From SAR202 cluster bacterium Io17-Chloro-G6 (GTDB taxonomy: Bacteria; Chloroflexota; Dehalococcoidia; UBA3495), in the NCBI GenBank assembly GCA_002816585.1, contig MUCT01000022.1, positions 1 to 59,361 of the forward strand: 59,361 nucleotides of DNA, given 5' to 3'. Under the pieces are notes generated by a model. The model did not search any database and was not told the DNA's origin. It was given only the letters and a program-made list of their open reading frames with translations. Below, piece by piece: positions 32,857 through 42,170 of the stretch. Within the stretch, counting starts at the first letter, position 1. Every line of letters begins with the position of its first letter. The translations under genes and the position numbers were made by a program.

Positions 32857-33312
32857 ATGATCAAGCCAGCGTTTTTCTCCGTGTTTCTCGGATTATTGCT
32901 TCTTATGTTGACCGCGTGTTCCTTCGGTGGCGGCGGCGAGGAAACACTAGAACCGAACGAAGAACAGACTGGAACCCCGTCCAACGCCGCTTCTGAGGCT
33001 ACCGACACTGAGGCTTCGGCCGGCGAAACCCCTTCTCCCACGCAGGTGGCGACAGGTGGCGATCTTTTCCTGCAGTTGGTCGAGCCTGCCGAGCTTGAGG
33101 TGATCACCGACGTCGGTTCAATGACCGTGGCCGGGCGAACCCGTGTCGATGCCTTGGTTACCATCAACGACAACATGGTTGAGCCGAATATCGACGGCGA
33201 GTTCTCTTTGGAAATGGCCCTGGAAGATGGTCCCAACATCATCGAGTTGGTGGCAAGCGTGGCCAGCGGAGAACAGATGGACCTAGTCTTGGTCGCCATC
33301 TACGCGCCTTGA
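32857..33312 (+). CDS. Secreted lipoprotein with an Ig-like/FlgD-like beta domain
   Basis: This 151-residue protein has a lipoprotein signal peptide with the lipobox LTAC at residues 18-21. A low-complexity Thr/Glu/Ser/Ala linker follows at about residues 26-65. The compact beta-rich domain has LVEPAELEVITDVGSMTVAGRT followed by VTINDNMVEPNIDGEFSLEM and a closing NIIELVASV (quoted as separate pieces). The domain layout, LxxPxxxxxVxxxxxxVxGxT...INxxxVxxxxxGxF, is that of extracellular glucodextranase-like domains. It should be anchored to the outer face of the membrane and lies next to a larger secreted Ig-like protein. Confidence 0.8.
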   Translation: MIKPAFFSVFLGLLLLMLTACSFGGGGEETLEPNEEQTGTPSNAASEATDTEASAGETPSPTQVATGGDLFLQLVEPAELEVITDVGSMTVAGRTRVDALVTINDNMVEPNIDGEFSLEMALEDGPNIIELVASVASGEQMDLVLVAIYAP

Positions 33313-33400
33313 TCAGATCTAATCCAGCAATACTCACACTAGAAACGGAATCCCCCAGGGCCGAGCATTCCTTTTGACGCTGTTACATAAGGCCGTCTCC

Positions 33401-35458
33401 ATGAAAATAATACTCCTCCCCCGGTTCAGTCTCACTCTGATCACCGCCTTCGCAGGAGCGCTGCTGCTGGCCATGTTTTCCGCCACGGCTTCCGCCCAGA
33501 GTGACGGCGTTATCGGACGAGGCTTCACCGGTGTGGCGATGTCGATCGATCCCGCCACAGGACTGTTGACTGTAGAGTCCAAAGGGGTGTTCTTTCAGTT
33601 AATCATCTCCGGCAGCGCCTTGATCAACAATCCCCCAGACCGCGACGTAGGCTTGGCTGGATTGCCAACAGATGGGGGTTTCAGGATCGCCGGGCTGGTC
33701 AGCACGGCGGTAACCGACGACAACGGCAACGTAACCCCAGGAATCCTAACCGCCCAGAACCTCACGGTCATTCCTGAGAAGGCCACCCGCAGGCACAAAT
33801 GGACCGTCGCTGTCGACAAACAGGGCGACGACTTGACTGCCCTGGACGAGGACGGCGAGACGACCGATCTGACCGGCCGCGGCTCCGGCTTCGAAAAGGG
33901 CGACAGAATCATCTTGCTGGTTCAGAGCTCCGGCCAGGGCGGCATCGGTGAGAAGGTCCGTGGCCTGTTCAAAGCCAAGATCGTCGGCGACCGCCTGGAC
34001 CGGCTGGCCCAAGACGAAGCAGGTGACCCGCCAAAGGCCGCCGATCTAGCCAGCCTGCGCGAGAAGCGGGAAGACGCCCAAGAGACTCGCCTGCAGAAGA
34101 CCGCGGACAATGCTGGGGCCGCCTTCCGAGACTTTGTCTTGAATGGGGTACAGGTCCTCCAGAGAAACACGGAGCCCGGTCCACCCCCAGTGGCCACGGA
34201 GCAGACCACATCCGACTCCGCCCAGAACGCCGAGCCACTTCCGAACACCGCCACCACAGTCGTCGACGAGGCTCCGGTCATTCACATAACCTCGCCGTCT
34301 CACGGCACGGCGGTCTCCGCGAACGATGTGGTCACCGTCGCAGCCGAAGTCAGCGCTACCGCAAACCTGGTCTCCGTGACTTTCAACGTCGCTGGTTCTA
34401 ACCTCACGCCTTTGACCACAGAGCCATACACGGTGGATGTCACGGTCCCAACGGGTGTTTCTTCGGTGCAGATCAAGGTTACGGCAGTGGACGCCAACGG
34501 CAACGAAGGGCCCGACTCCATCACTCTAAGAGTGGCCCGGGCCGTCGATGTGGGGGTCAAGATCACAAGTCCGCTTGCCACCGCCATTACCGTCAGCGGT
34601 GACTCCTCGCGCCCTTCCACTTTATCCGGCAGCAACGAGGCCATAGCCGAAGGCGACACTGTCTCCATCCGCGCCGAGGTATCAGGCACGGGCACAATCA
34701 CGGTTGTCTTCACGGTAAACGGCGTGGACCAGGCACCCATTGCCGAACCGCCATACGCCATAAGTCACTTCTTGCCTCTGACCCCCGCGGCGGAAGATCC
34801 CCCGCCCTTGAAGATCACCGCCACCGCCACCGACGGGTCTGGCAACACGGCCAGTGATTCAGTGAGCATCACTGTGGTGCGGAAAACCACCGAAGTGAAA
34901 GTCACCATTACCAGCCCGCTGCCCGGCGCAAAAGTCGACGCCGGCGATACCATAATCATCAAGGCCGAAACGGCAGACGACTCTGAAATCGCATTCGTAA
35001 TCTTCTCTGTAGATGGCGTTGAGACTGTAACCACGGTGACGCCCTTTACCCACACCCACGTCCTGGCGCCGAGGGCATCCACCACCGCTGCCGCATCCAG
35101 CGTCCCGCCCAACGTGTTCGTTGGGCAAGCAACACTGAACGGAGCGTCCGCTCCAGACGACACCGTGGTGATTGCTTGGATCAGCGGCTCAGATGCCGCA
35201 ACGCTGACCATCAAAGTCACCGCCACGGCCAATTCGGGCATCACTGGCAGCGCGTCTATGTCGCTTCAAATTTCCGGCTCCGTCAACGCCGGCGAGGCCA
35301 AGGTCAAAGACGGGAAATACGTACTCACCGCGGCCCAGCCGTCGGGCCAAAGCTTCAACGGCAAATCCGTAACCTTCACGGTCGGCGGCAAAGACGCCCG
35401 CCAGACCGCCACCTGGCAAAAGGGCGGAGCGGACATCGTCGACCTGGCCGCCAATTAG
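33401..35458 (+). CDS. Secreted multi-domain Ig-like repeat protein
   Basis: From the ATG at 33401, this 685-residue protein begins MKIILLPRFSLTLITAFAGA with a signal peptide ending in ATASAQ. A beta-rich N-terminal domain follows, with GFTGVAMSIDPATGLLTVES, DUF5666-like in pattern. An acidic, helical linker lies around residues 195-250. Three Ig-like domains come next, each opening with an ITSP motif (HITSPSHG, KITSPLAT, TITSPLPG). A small C-terminal beta module closes the protein. There is no sortase or transmembrane anchor. It is probably a cell-surface or secreted structural or adhesive protein, perhaps partnered with the lipoprotein just upstream. Confidence 0.8.
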   Translation: MKIILLPRFSLTLITAFAGALLLAMFSATASAQSDGVIGRGFTGVAMSIDPATGLLTVESKGVFFQLIISGSALINNPPDRDVGLAGLPTDGGFRIAGLVSTAVTDDNGNVTPGILTAQNLTVIPEKATRRHKWTVAVDKQGDDLTALDEDGETTDLTGRGSGFEKGDRIILLVQSSGQGGIGEKVRGLFKAKIVGDRLDRLAQDEAGDPPKAADLASLREKREDAQETRLQKTADNAGAAFRDFVLNGVQVLQRNTEPGPPPVATEQTTSDSAQNAEPLPNTATTVVDEAPVIHITSPSHGTAVSANDVVTVAAEVSATANLVSVTFNVAGSNLTPLTTEPYTVDVTVPTGVSSVQIKVTAVDANGNEGPDSITLRVARAVDVGVKITSPLATAITVSGDSSRPSTLSGSNEAIAEGDTVSIRAEVSGTGTITVVFTVNGVDQAPIAEPPYAISHFLPLTPAAEDPPPLKITATATDGSGNTASDSVSITVVRKTTEVKVTITSPLPGAKVDAGDTIIIKAETADDSEIAFVIFSVDGVETVTTVTPFTHTHVLAPRASTTAAASSVPPNVFVGQATLNGASAPDDTVVIAWISGSDAATLTIKVTATANSGITGSASMSLQISGSVNAGEAKVKDGKYVLTAAQPSGQSFNGKSVTFTVGGKDARQTATWQKGGADIVDLAAN

Positions 35459-35846
35459 CGCGTGGCCAAATTGCCGGAAGCGGCGACATCTGCAATTACT
35501 TGTCGCCATTGTGGATGTTTGGGGCTCCTTCGTTTAAGTCCACGGTCAGTTCGATCCGGTCGATCACCCAACCCCGGTCTTGGTCACCCCTTTGGCGTTG
35601 CGAAAGGCACGAGAGACACCAGGCTTGGGTGTTGAATACAGCGCCAATTCCGTCAGCCCACAATCCTTGATGCGGGAATTGTTGGCGAATTGCGCAACCG
35701 TCATTCGTTTATCTTCTTCCGTTGAGTTTGGATGGCCCTCTTGCGGAACGAGGTATCGGATGGCGCCCGGTGCGCCGGTACTCGAATATGTAATGGCCAG
35801 CAATAATTCCGGCCGAATGCTATCATGGCCTGTGGGGTAAATAGAT
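35459..35846. other. Stretch without a confident gene upstream of typA
   Basis: About 390 bases hold only weak open frames: 35580-35840 on the plus strand and the C-terminal part of a minus-strand frame running from inside typA to 35564. Neither has a recognisable motif. A TATCAT near 35820, about 22 bases upstream of typA, may be part of its promoter. Confidence 0.4.
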
Positions 35847-37685
35847 TTGAGCAACTTCCAAAATAACGACATCCGCAACCTGGCCATCATCGCCCATGTC
35901 GACCACGGCAAGACCACGCTGGTCGATGCGCTATTGAAACAAGGCCAGGTCTTCCGCGCCCACCAACAGGTCGGCGAGTTGATAATGGACACCAACCCCC
36001 TGGAACGGGAGCGCGGCATCACCATCCTGGCCAAGAACGCCTCGGTTTCCTACAAGGGCGTCAGGATCAACATCATTGACACGCCGGGCCACGCCGACTT
36101 CAGCGGCGAGGTGGAGCGGATCATGAACATGGCCGACGGCTGTCTGCTGTTGGTAGACGCCGTGGACGGCCCCATGCCCCAGACAACCTACGTGCTGCGT
36201 CAGGCCCTCCAGCAGAACGTTACCCCCATGGTGGTCATCAACAAGATCGACCGGCCCGAGGCCCGCGTCCCTGAAGTCATGGAGATGGTCCAAGACCTTT
36301 TCTTGGAACTGGCCACCAACGCTGACCAGTTGGAGTTCCCCGTGCTGTACACCTCAGCCAAGCGGGGTTACGCCACCGCGGACTTGGATACCCCTGGAAC
36401 CAATATGGACCCATTGTTTGAGGCTATATTGGATTCTGTGCCGCCCCCCACAGGCGACCCCAGCGCCCCCCTGCAGATGCTGGTCGCCGCGCTGGATTAC
36501 GACAACTATCTAGGTCAGGTGGCCATCGGCCGCATCTCCAGAGGCAAGCTCAAACTGCGCGAAAACGTGGCCCTGCTCGGCGCTGAAGGCGAACCCACCA
36601 CCCACAACCTGGAGCGAATATTCGTATTCCGGGGAATGGAGCGTACTGAAGTGCCGGAGGCCCAGGCCGGGGATATAGTGGCCCTAACCGGCCCTGAAGG
36701 CGTTTCCATTGGTGACACCATCGCCTCCCTCGAAGTTCCGGAGGCTCTGCCGTTGATCAACATCGAGGAACCGACGGTGCGGATGACCTTCGGCGTCAGC
36801 AATTCGCCGTTCGTCGGCAAAGAGGGGCAACACAGCACCTCCCGAAACCTCAATGAACGGCTGTTCAAAGAGCTCCGGACCAACGTCAGCCTGAAGGTTG
36901 AGACGACGCCAAGCCCCGACCTTTTCGTGGTTGCCGGCCGGGGAGAGCTGCACCTTTCGATCCTGGTCGAGACCATGCGCCGTGAACAGTTCGAGTTTCA
37001 AGTGTCCCGTCCCGAGCCTGTCACCAAGGTGGTTGACGGAAAGATCCACGAACCCTACGAGATCCTGAACATCAGCACCAATGATGAGTACGTGGGCGTG
37101 CTGACCGAGTATCTGTCCGGCCACTTGGCCCAACTCCGGGATATGAGATACGACGAGAACGGCTACGTCCACATGGAGTACAAGATACCCACTAGGGGGC
37201 TGATTGGGTTCAACTCCTTCTTTCTCCGCACCACCCGGGGCGACGGGGTGAAAAACAGCCGCTTCACCTCGTACGAGCCGATGGAAGGGGAGATCAAGAC
37301 CCAGCCCGGCGGAGTGCTGGTCGCCTCCGAGCGCGGCGTGGCGGTTACTTATGGATTGCTCAATGCCCAGGGCCGGGGCGACACTTTCATCGATCCAGGC
37401 ACGCAGGTCTATGAGGGCATGATCGTCGGTTCCCACCGCCGGGAAGGCGATATAGAGATCAATGTCTGCAAGGAAAAGAAATTGACCAACATGCGTTCAT
37501 CAACGGCCGACGTGGCTAAACGCCTGAATGCCACAGTAAGAATGAGTCTGGAAGAAGCCCTGGAATTCATCTCAGACGATGAGCTGTTAGAGGTCACCCC
37601 CCAGAACTTCCGCCTCCGCAAGATGGCCCTCTCGTCCCTGGACCGCAAGCGCCACCGCCGCGACGGTGCCCGCGCCAGGGATTAG
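35847..37685 (+). CDS. typA: Ribosome-associated GTPase TypA/BipA
   Basis: This 612-residue translational GTPase assists ribosome assembly and stress or cold adaptation. The G domain has [15 protein letters not shown] (P loop, residues 16-30) and [13 protein letters not shown] and NKIDR follow. Domains II, III and V come next, and the TypA-specific C-terminal part contains [20 protein letters not shown] and a C-terminal [15 protein letters not shown]. It starts with TTG at 35847 after GGGG; no ATG fits the conserved N-terminus. Length is normal. Confidence 0.96.
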   Translation: MSNFQNNDIRNLAIIAHVDHGKTTLVDALLKQGQVFRAHQQVGELIMDTNPLERERGITILAKNASVSYKGVRINIIDTPGHADFSGEVERIMNMADGCLLLVDAVDGPMPQTTYVLRQALQQNVTPMVVINKIDRPEARVPEVMEMVQDLFLELATNADQLEFPVLYTSAKRGYATADLDTPGTNMDPLFEAILDSVPPPTGDPSAPLQMLVAALDYDNYLGQVAIGRISRGKLKLRENVALLGAEGEPTTHNLERIFVFRGMERTEVPEAQAGDIVALTGPEGVSIGDTIASLEVPEALPLINIEEPTVRMTFGVSNSPFVGKEGQHSTSRNLNERLFKELRTNVSLKVETTPSPDLFVVAGRGELHLSILVETMRREQFEFQVSRPEPVTKVVDGKIHEPYEILNISTNDEYVGVLTEYLSGHLAQLRDMRYDENGYVHMEYKIPTRGLIGFNSFFLRTTRGDGVKNSRFTSYEPMEGEIKTQPGGVLVASERGVAVTYGLLNAQGRGDTFIDPGTQVYEGMIVGSHRREGDIEINVCKEKKLTNMRSSTADVAKRLNATVRMSLEEALEFISDDELLEVTPQNFRLRKMALSSLDRKRHRRDGARARD

Positions 37686-37708
37686 GCGCGGGCGGGCAAC
37701 CACGCGCC
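37685..37708. terminator. Hairpin between convergent typA and hydrolase genes
   Basis: GGCGCG at 37685-37690 pairs with CGCGCC at 37703-37708 around a 12-base loop. It exactly fills the gap between the two convergent genes. It lacks a T run, so it may only stabilise the 3' ends. Confidence 0.4.
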
Positions 37709-38632
37709 CTACCCCTGTAGAAAGTCCTTGATCTGATCCGAAAGTTCAGGCGTTCTTAGGTACCCGAAGGATTTGTGGGGCTTTCTCTCGCCGTCCGGCG
37801 CCGTGTAATCGTTGTGAACCAAGTCGTCCACCACCCGAACACCTGTTGCGTTTGGACCATAATCGCCTCTGAGGTGGGTTTCCGCCGCCACGGGATCGGC
37901 CGGGTCGGCGTAATTAACCCATCGTTCCTTAACGACGCTTGGCGTGCGAACCGGCAGGTCGGCGTACCTACGTTCGCTGTAGATCCTCGCTTTGACCGCC
38001 GACAAGCCCAGGGGAGAACCTATGGTCACAAACTGCTCGACATTGAAATCTGGGAAGTCTTGTCCCAGGTCCCGCAGAACATCATATGCGATGATAGTAC
38101 CCATGGAATGGGCGATCAACATCAACCTGTCGTCCTTGAACGGCTTTATAGCATCGGTTAGCTCCCCCATTAGAACCTGCCGAGCCGGCCGCAGCATCTC
38201 GTTGCCATCTCTCAGGTGTTTGTCCTTATTGTAATAGTAATGCAGGTCCCTAACTTTGGACTCTAGCAGCCGGTCTTCGATCCCTGACAGCCCCAGCGGC
38301 CCCCTGACCTTATCCATGATGGAGCCGCCGATATCGGTACCCCACGCCCGGAACCGGTCACCGATCCACTCGTCGTACTTCTCCAGCGTGCCCGGGGTAG
38401 CCGGTTTATACGGCTGATCCACGAACAAGGGATCAAAATCAAAGTCGGGGTCTTCGTGTTGGAGATTTTTGTAAAGGAACTTCGCCCAATGGACCATAAC
38501 GAACGTGAAGTCTGCCGCGTCAACTTCACGATTTCTTAACCCCTCTCTGATCGACTCCTCCCACCAACCAGACAAGACCTCCGGTTTCGGTTTATTAGCG
38601 AGTCCATGGATACCGATAATGATATTACTCAT
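37709..38632 (-). CDS. Alpha/beta-hydrolase, lipase-like
   Basis: This 307-residue protein has an early IIIGIHGLANKP (oxyanion region) and the nucleophile elbow LIAHSMGTIIAYDVL in the middle. VTIGSPLGL follows it, and the catalytic aspartate and histidine candidates are in NYADPADPVA and HKSFGYL. The ATG at 38632 follows GGAGG. The family resembles PGAP1-like or triacylglycerol lipase-type hydrolases; the substrate is unknown. No signal peptide is seen, so it is probably cytoplasmic. It is convergent with typA. Confidence 0.8.
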   Translation of the reverse strand: MSNIIIGIHGLANKPKPEVLSGWWEESIREGLRNREVDAADFTFVMVHWAKFLYKNLQHEDPDFDFDPLFVDQPYKPATPGTLEKYDEWIGDRFRAWGTDIGGSIMDKVRGPLGLSGIEDRLLESKVRDLHYYYNKDKHLRDGNEMLRPARQVLMGELTDAIKPFKDDRLMLIAHSMGTIIAYDVLRDLGQDFPDFNVEQFVTIGSPLGLSAVKARIYSERRYADLPVRTPSVVKERWVNYADPADPVAAETHLRGDYGPNATGVRVVDDLVHNDYTAPDGERKPHKSFGYLRTPELSDQIKDFLQG

Positions 38633-38935
38633 ATAAGCCTCCAAAAGATGACTGTTTTATAAGCATTTGGAATCCAATTGGATTGGCAACTGAAAAGTAC
38701 AGAGCATTTAACCATAAGATTACCAAGTTGGCCAGATAATATGGCCCCCGCCGAAAACCAGAGGCAACACCGCAAACGCCTGACTGAGTGTTGCTTCATT
38801 AGTTTCCCAAAGCCGCCCCTCTAGCAAGCAATTGGGCCTCCGCACCGGACTCTGGTAAACTGGCCGGGTGACGCGGGTGGTGTCCGGCGTCTCACGTTGA
38901 CTGTAATGACAAAATGACAAGTTTGGGAGAGCGAG

Positions 38936-39546
38936 ATGATCTACGAAGTACGCACCTATGATTTGAAACCTGGGGCTGTCCCACAGGCCGAGGAGGCCTT
39001 TGCCGAGGCGTTGCCTCACCGTGAAAATATAGTCCAATCGCCGCCTTCTGGCACACCGAATTTGGCCCGTTGAACCAGATCATCCACGTCTGGGGATACG
39101 AAAGCCTGGAAGAGCGGGAGAGGATTCGCGGGGAAGCCGGTAAAGACCCGAACTGGCCGCCCAAGATCACCCCGGGAAACATCCTGAACATGAACTCGGA
39201 GATCTGGAATCCCGCGCCGTTCATGAGACCCATGGGCGGCGACCAAGCCCTGGGCAACGTCTATGAGATGCGGACCTACACCTACCAGCCAGGTTCCATA
39301 CCAGAGTTGCTCAAACGCTGGGAAGCAGCCCTGCCCGCCCGTGAGGAAGTATCGCCCTTGGCGGCCGGGATGTTCACCGAATTCGGCGGACTGAACCGGT
39401 GGAGGCACATATGGCCTTACAAGGACATGAACCACCGGGCCGAGGTTCGAGCCACCAAGATTGAAGGCTGGCCCTCAGGCGCTCCGGGCGTCGTCAGCCA
39501 GGAAAACAAGATCATGGCGCCGGCCAGTTTCTCGCCGATGCATTAA
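38936..39546 (+). pseudogene. Double NIPSNAP-domain gene with a one-base frameshift
   Basis: The gene starts at ATG 38936 after GGGAGAG with MIYEVRTYDLKPGAVPQ. Near 39024-39027 (AAAA) the frame shifts by one base. In the other frame the protein goes on as YSPIAAFWHTEFGPLNQIIH, then VWGYESLEERERIR and a second domain, VYEMRTYTYQPGSIPELL with SPLAAGMFTEFGGLN, to 39546. Adding one A restores a continuous two-domain NIPSNAP protein of about 200 residues. The uninterrupted sense on both sides of the break suggests a recent mutation or a homopolymer consensus error. Confidence 0.8.
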
Positions 39547-39672
39547 GCGGCGCACCACAGCCTGCTGAACTAAGCCTCGGGCAGCTCCCGGAAATCCTCT
39601 CGAACTCCTGGAGCCAACCGGGCTAAAAATTCCTTCCGCGTCGTACGCGGAAGTCTGCTGGAAACAAATACC

Positions 39673-39969
39673 GTGATAAGACAGCACATCTACAAAGTTG
39701 ACCAACGGGTAAAAATAAAAACCCGGGACGGGGGGCCTTTCAGACCCCCGTCTGATGGATCAAAGGGGGCGCTGGGAATCATTTCGCCCCAACTATTTCA
39801 AGACTGGGCCGGCACGTTTCTGGAGCGAGAGCCCGGTGTGCCGCCAGAGTACTACGTCACCATGGACAGCGGAATAACAGAGACGATATCAGAAGACTGG
39901 TTGGAACCGGCCCCACCGGGGTCGCCGCCGGCCCCACCCCAGGATTCGGCAAGGCCGTGGCCAGTTTAG
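39673..39969 (+). CDS. Small hypothetical protein with a proline-rich tail
   Basis: This 98-residue frame begins at GTG 39673 and has a beta-rich N-terminal part (YKVDQRVKIKTRDGG). EYYVTMDSGITETISEDWLE follows, then a Pro-rich C-terminus. The alternation looks like a small SH3-like barrel, but I do not recognise a family. The ribosome binding site is weak (GGAAAC). A strong terminator follows about 35 bases after the stop, which supports it being the end of a transcription unit. Confidence 0.45.
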   Translation: MIRQHIYKVDQRVKIKTRDGGPFRPPSDGSKGALGIISPQLFQDWAGTFLEREPGVPPEYYVTMDSGITETISEDWLEPAPPGSPPAPPQDSARPWPV

Positions 39970-40003
39970 ATATCTGGCGGAACTCTAGGCCATCAGGGAA
40001 ACG

Positions 40004-40035
40004 AAAATACCCCCCGTTGAATTCGGGGGTATTTT
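40004..40035. terminator. Bidirectional intrinsic terminator
   Basis: An 11-bp perfect stem (AAAATACCCCC with GGGGGTATTTT) closes a 10-base loop, with A and T runs on the two sides. It lies between a plus-strand gene ending at 39969 and a minus-strand gene ending at 40077 and can serve both. Confidence 0.9.
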
Positions 40036-40076
40036 AATGTTTTGTAAACTATGAAGACCGTCTGCTGCATCGGTAT

Positions 40077-40970
40077 CTAGCCTTCACCTTTCTGCCGGGG
40101 GTGGGTCGCTAGGAAGTCGTCGGCTATCTCATCAAAGGTGAGGAACCGGACTCCGTCGTGGGACGAGATATACTCCGCCAACCTTTCCAACATGAGCAAA
40201 ACTTGGGGACGGCCGCTGACGTCGGGGTGAATGGTGATTGGGAAGACCGCTTCGTCGTACTCCCGGTACACAAAGTCGAATTGGTCCCGCCACATCTGTT
40301 CGATGTCCCTGGGGTTGACGAAACCGTGGCTATTGGGGGCGGCCTTGATGAACATCATCGGCGGCAGGTCGTCCAAATACCAGTTGGCCGGAATCTCGAC
40401 CAGGTCCGTCTCTTCTCCCCGCACCAGGGCGTGCATCCAATGTTCGGCGGGCTGGGAGAAATCGATCTTGGTCCAACTGTCGCCCTTCCGGACGTAGTAG
40501 CACTCGAAGTCACGGTGCATCAGGCTGTGGTCATACTTGATGCCGTTTTTCTGTAGCAGTTCATTGGTGACGTGGCTAAACTCCCACCAAGGGGCCACGT
40601 AACCCGTTGGCCGTTTGCCGGACAACTCCGTAATCAGGTCGATACACCGCAGCAGGACCGCCTCTTCCTGTTCCGGCGACATGGCGATGGGGTTCTCGTG
40701 GGAGTAGCCGTGGAGCCCGATCTCATGGCCGCCGCTGACAATCATCTTGCATTCGTCGGGAAACGTCTGCATCGAATGACCGGGGATGAACCAGGTGGTC
40801 TTGATGTCCAGCCGTTCGAATAACCTGACCAGACGGGGAGTGCCCACCTCCCCGGCGAACATGCCCCGCGAAATATCGTCGGGCGAGTCCTCGCCTCCGT
40901 AGGAGCCCAGCCAACCGCCAACGGCGTCCAAGTCCACTCCAAATGCGCAGGAAATCTTCTTATCGGCCAC
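40077..40970 (-). CDS. Polysaccharide deacetylase-family protein (NodB-type)
   Basis: This 297-residue cytoplasmic NodB-fold protein has [13 protein letters not shown] with the catalytic/metal aspartate near residue 13. The segment [14 protein letters not shown], near residue 80, supplies the metal histidines. [10 protein letters not shown] and a late [12 protein letters not shown] contain the remaining active-site region. It resembles the allantoinase PuuE and peptidoglycan-deacetylase branch rather than secreted chitin deacetylases, since no signal peptide is present. The GTG start follows AGGAGGG. The substrate is uncertain; hydrolysis of a cyclic amide or N-acetyl group is typical. Confidence 0.88.
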   Translation of the reverse strand: MADKKISCAFGVDLDAVGGWLGSYGGEDSPDDISRGMFAGEVGTPRLVRLFERLDIKTTWFIPGHSMQTFPDECKMIVSGGHEIGLHGYSHENPIAMSPEQEEAVLLRCIDLITELSGKRPTGYVAPWWEFSHVTNELLQKNGIKYDHSLMHRDFECYYVRKGDSWTKIDFSQPAEHWMHALVRGEETDLVEIPANWYLDDLPPMMFIKAAPNSHGFVNPRDIEQMWRDQFDFVYREYDEAVFPITIHPDVSGRPQVLLMLERLAEYISSHDGVRFLTFDEIADDFLATHPRQKGEG

Positions 40971-41101
40971 GGTACTGCCCTCCTGTTAAGGTAATCTTCT
41001 ATCCCGTTGACCCGCGGTAATTCGCCTTTCGACTCTCGGCGAATGCCGTAACCCCTTCCCTGCTGGTCTGGGAATTTCGCAGGGGTGCCGATTAATTGAA
41101 A

Positions 41102-41126
41102 AGACCCCTCTATAATCGAGGGGTCT
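41102..41126. terminator. Intrinsic terminator, bidirectional form
   Basis: A 9-bp perfect stem (AGACCCCTC with GAGGGGTCT) around TATAATC lies about 30 bases after the minus-strand gene ending at 41156. The minus-strand 3' side continues TTTTCAATTAA, giving a T tract for that direction. Confidence 0.8.
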
Positions 41127-41155
41127 GGAGATTGCCGACGCCAGCGAATTCTGGG

Positions 41156-41392
41156 CTAAATGGAGTCCATCATAGCGTAGAAAGCATCTAGGTTTACGCC
41201 ATTCGTTTCCAACAGCACATCCAAGTCTGCGTAAGTCATCCTTTCATCGTAGACCAAGAAGAGAGCCACGCTAGACTCTGGAATCCAGTAGAACCTCATC
41301 ATTCCAACATTATTGACGTGAGTGTAGCCGAGTTGCGCCAGCGCGGTCTCAATTCGATCAAGCGGCGGCAGTCCGTCACGCGACGTACTCAA
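41156..41392 (-). CDS. Small partner protein of the HicB-like gene
   Basis: This 78-residue protein starts at a TTG at 41392, inside the 3' end of the upstream gene (17-base overlap), after GAGGAAAGG. It contains RIETALAQLGYTHVN, then YWIPESSVALFLVYDE, and ends YAMMDSI. No family is recognised, and it lacks the GSHH motif of HicA toxins. Overlap with a HicB-like gene and termination at a strong hairpin suggest a self-contained two-gene module. A toxin-antitoxin or regulatory pair is one possibility, without direct support. Confidence 0.55.
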   Translation of the reverse strand: MSTSRDGLPPLDRIETALAQLGYTHVNNVGMMRFYWIPESSVALFLVYDERMTYADLDVLLETNGVNLDAFYAMMDSI

Positions 41393-41708
41393 ACCTTTCC
41401 TCGGGTCTGTACCTTAGCGGATACCGTTTAGTCCGTACTGGAGAACTCTCCGCCTCGGGCGGGAAAATCTCTATGCTATGGTTAATGTTGTGAGCGTCTA
41501 GATATTCACGAAACGTGCTCAGGTTAGAATGTTTATGAAATGAAGATATGATGAAACCAAGCATCTCCTTGGCTCTATCAAGAACCTCAGATTCATCCTT
41601 GCCATATACAGTAGTGCCAGTTTCCTCAATTATACCGGACCAATGGTCTCCACGGTCTTCGGTAATCACTTCTACATCAACACTCACGGATGCCTCGACA
41701 GTACTCAT
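41376..41708 (-). CDS. HicB-like small protein
   Basis: This 110-residue protein from the ATG at 41708 has an N-terminal part resembling the partial RNase H fold of HicB antitoxins: VDVEVITEDRGDHWSGIIEE, TTVYGKDESEVLDRAKEML (quoted as pieces). A basic C-terminal extension (RTKRYPLRYRPEERFEYVA) replaces the usual DNA-binding domain. GGAG lies 5 bases before the ATG. Its TGA lies within the next gene, so the two are translationally coupled. Base composition is AT-richer than the neighbours, consistent with a mobile accessory module. Confidence 0.6.
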   Translation of the reverse strand: MSTVEASVSVDVEVITEDRGDHWSGIIEETGTTVYGKDESEVLDRAKEMLGFIISSFHKHSNLSTFREYLDAHNINHSIEIFPPEAESSPVRTKRYPLRYRPEERFEYVA

Positions 41709-42021
41709 CAGTTCTCCAAGAATACTTATACCGTTGCAGTGTGTATAAACAGAGTATATCCAACTTGTCAATTAGGTCCCATGTAAAAACATCCCAGTTT
41801 CCACACCACCGCACCGTCTATCGCTAATTCCTTGAAATATGCAAGAAGCTAAATGCGGATGGCACGCTTGCATATCACCGGCCCCTGACTGGTTGGCAAA
41901 GAGCCTCGTCCCCCGATGCGCCATCTTCGATCTCTGGTTATTTCCCTCTCAGTTGGTCCCGCTGTAGCCTAGTGCGGCTAGACATTAACTTCAGCCACTG
42001 ATACAAAGGCATAGCGGGATA

Positions 42022-42081
42022 GGGTGAACCTCCACTCACCCTTTCCAATTGAATGAGCGGACTCGTGCCGGTCCGCTCATT
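42022..42081 (+). ncRNA. Two consecutive hairpins, possible structured RNA or terminator
   Basis: GGGTGA and TCACCC (42022-42041) form one stem. Just after it an 11-bp perfect stem pairs AATGAGCGGAC with GTCCGCTCATT around an 8-base loop (42052-42081). No T tract follows. The pair lies in the 460-base gap upstream of the response regulator and is not explained by a gene. It may be a leader RNA element or a small RNA. Confidence 0.35.
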
Positions 42082-42144
42082 ATCTTGTATCTGGTCCGAG
42101 ACTGTGCAGCAATTTCGGAAACTTCACGCCGACCCAACAAACGG

Positions 42145-42170
42145 CCCGGTGAGTCCGCGAAACCGGGTGG
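42145..42170 (+). promoter_or_regulatory. Hairpin over the response-regulator ribosome binding site
   Basis: CCCGGT at 42145-42150 pairs with ACCGGG at 42162-42167, and the right arm runs into the GGGTGG directly before the start codon. Folding would hide the ribosome binding site, so translation is probably controlled. Confidence 0.4.

Noticed and set aside
35564..36034. 156-codon minus-strand frame reaching out of typA into the upstream gap
   Set aside because: The first half is antisense to the conserved typA GTPase domain. The part outside typA has no start with an RBS and no family match.
38881..39070. Separate short gene ending at the TGA near 39075 plus an independent gene starting at 39070
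   Set aside because: The two pieces align as one continuous NIPSNAP domain once a single base is added, and the second piece starts in the middle of the domain.
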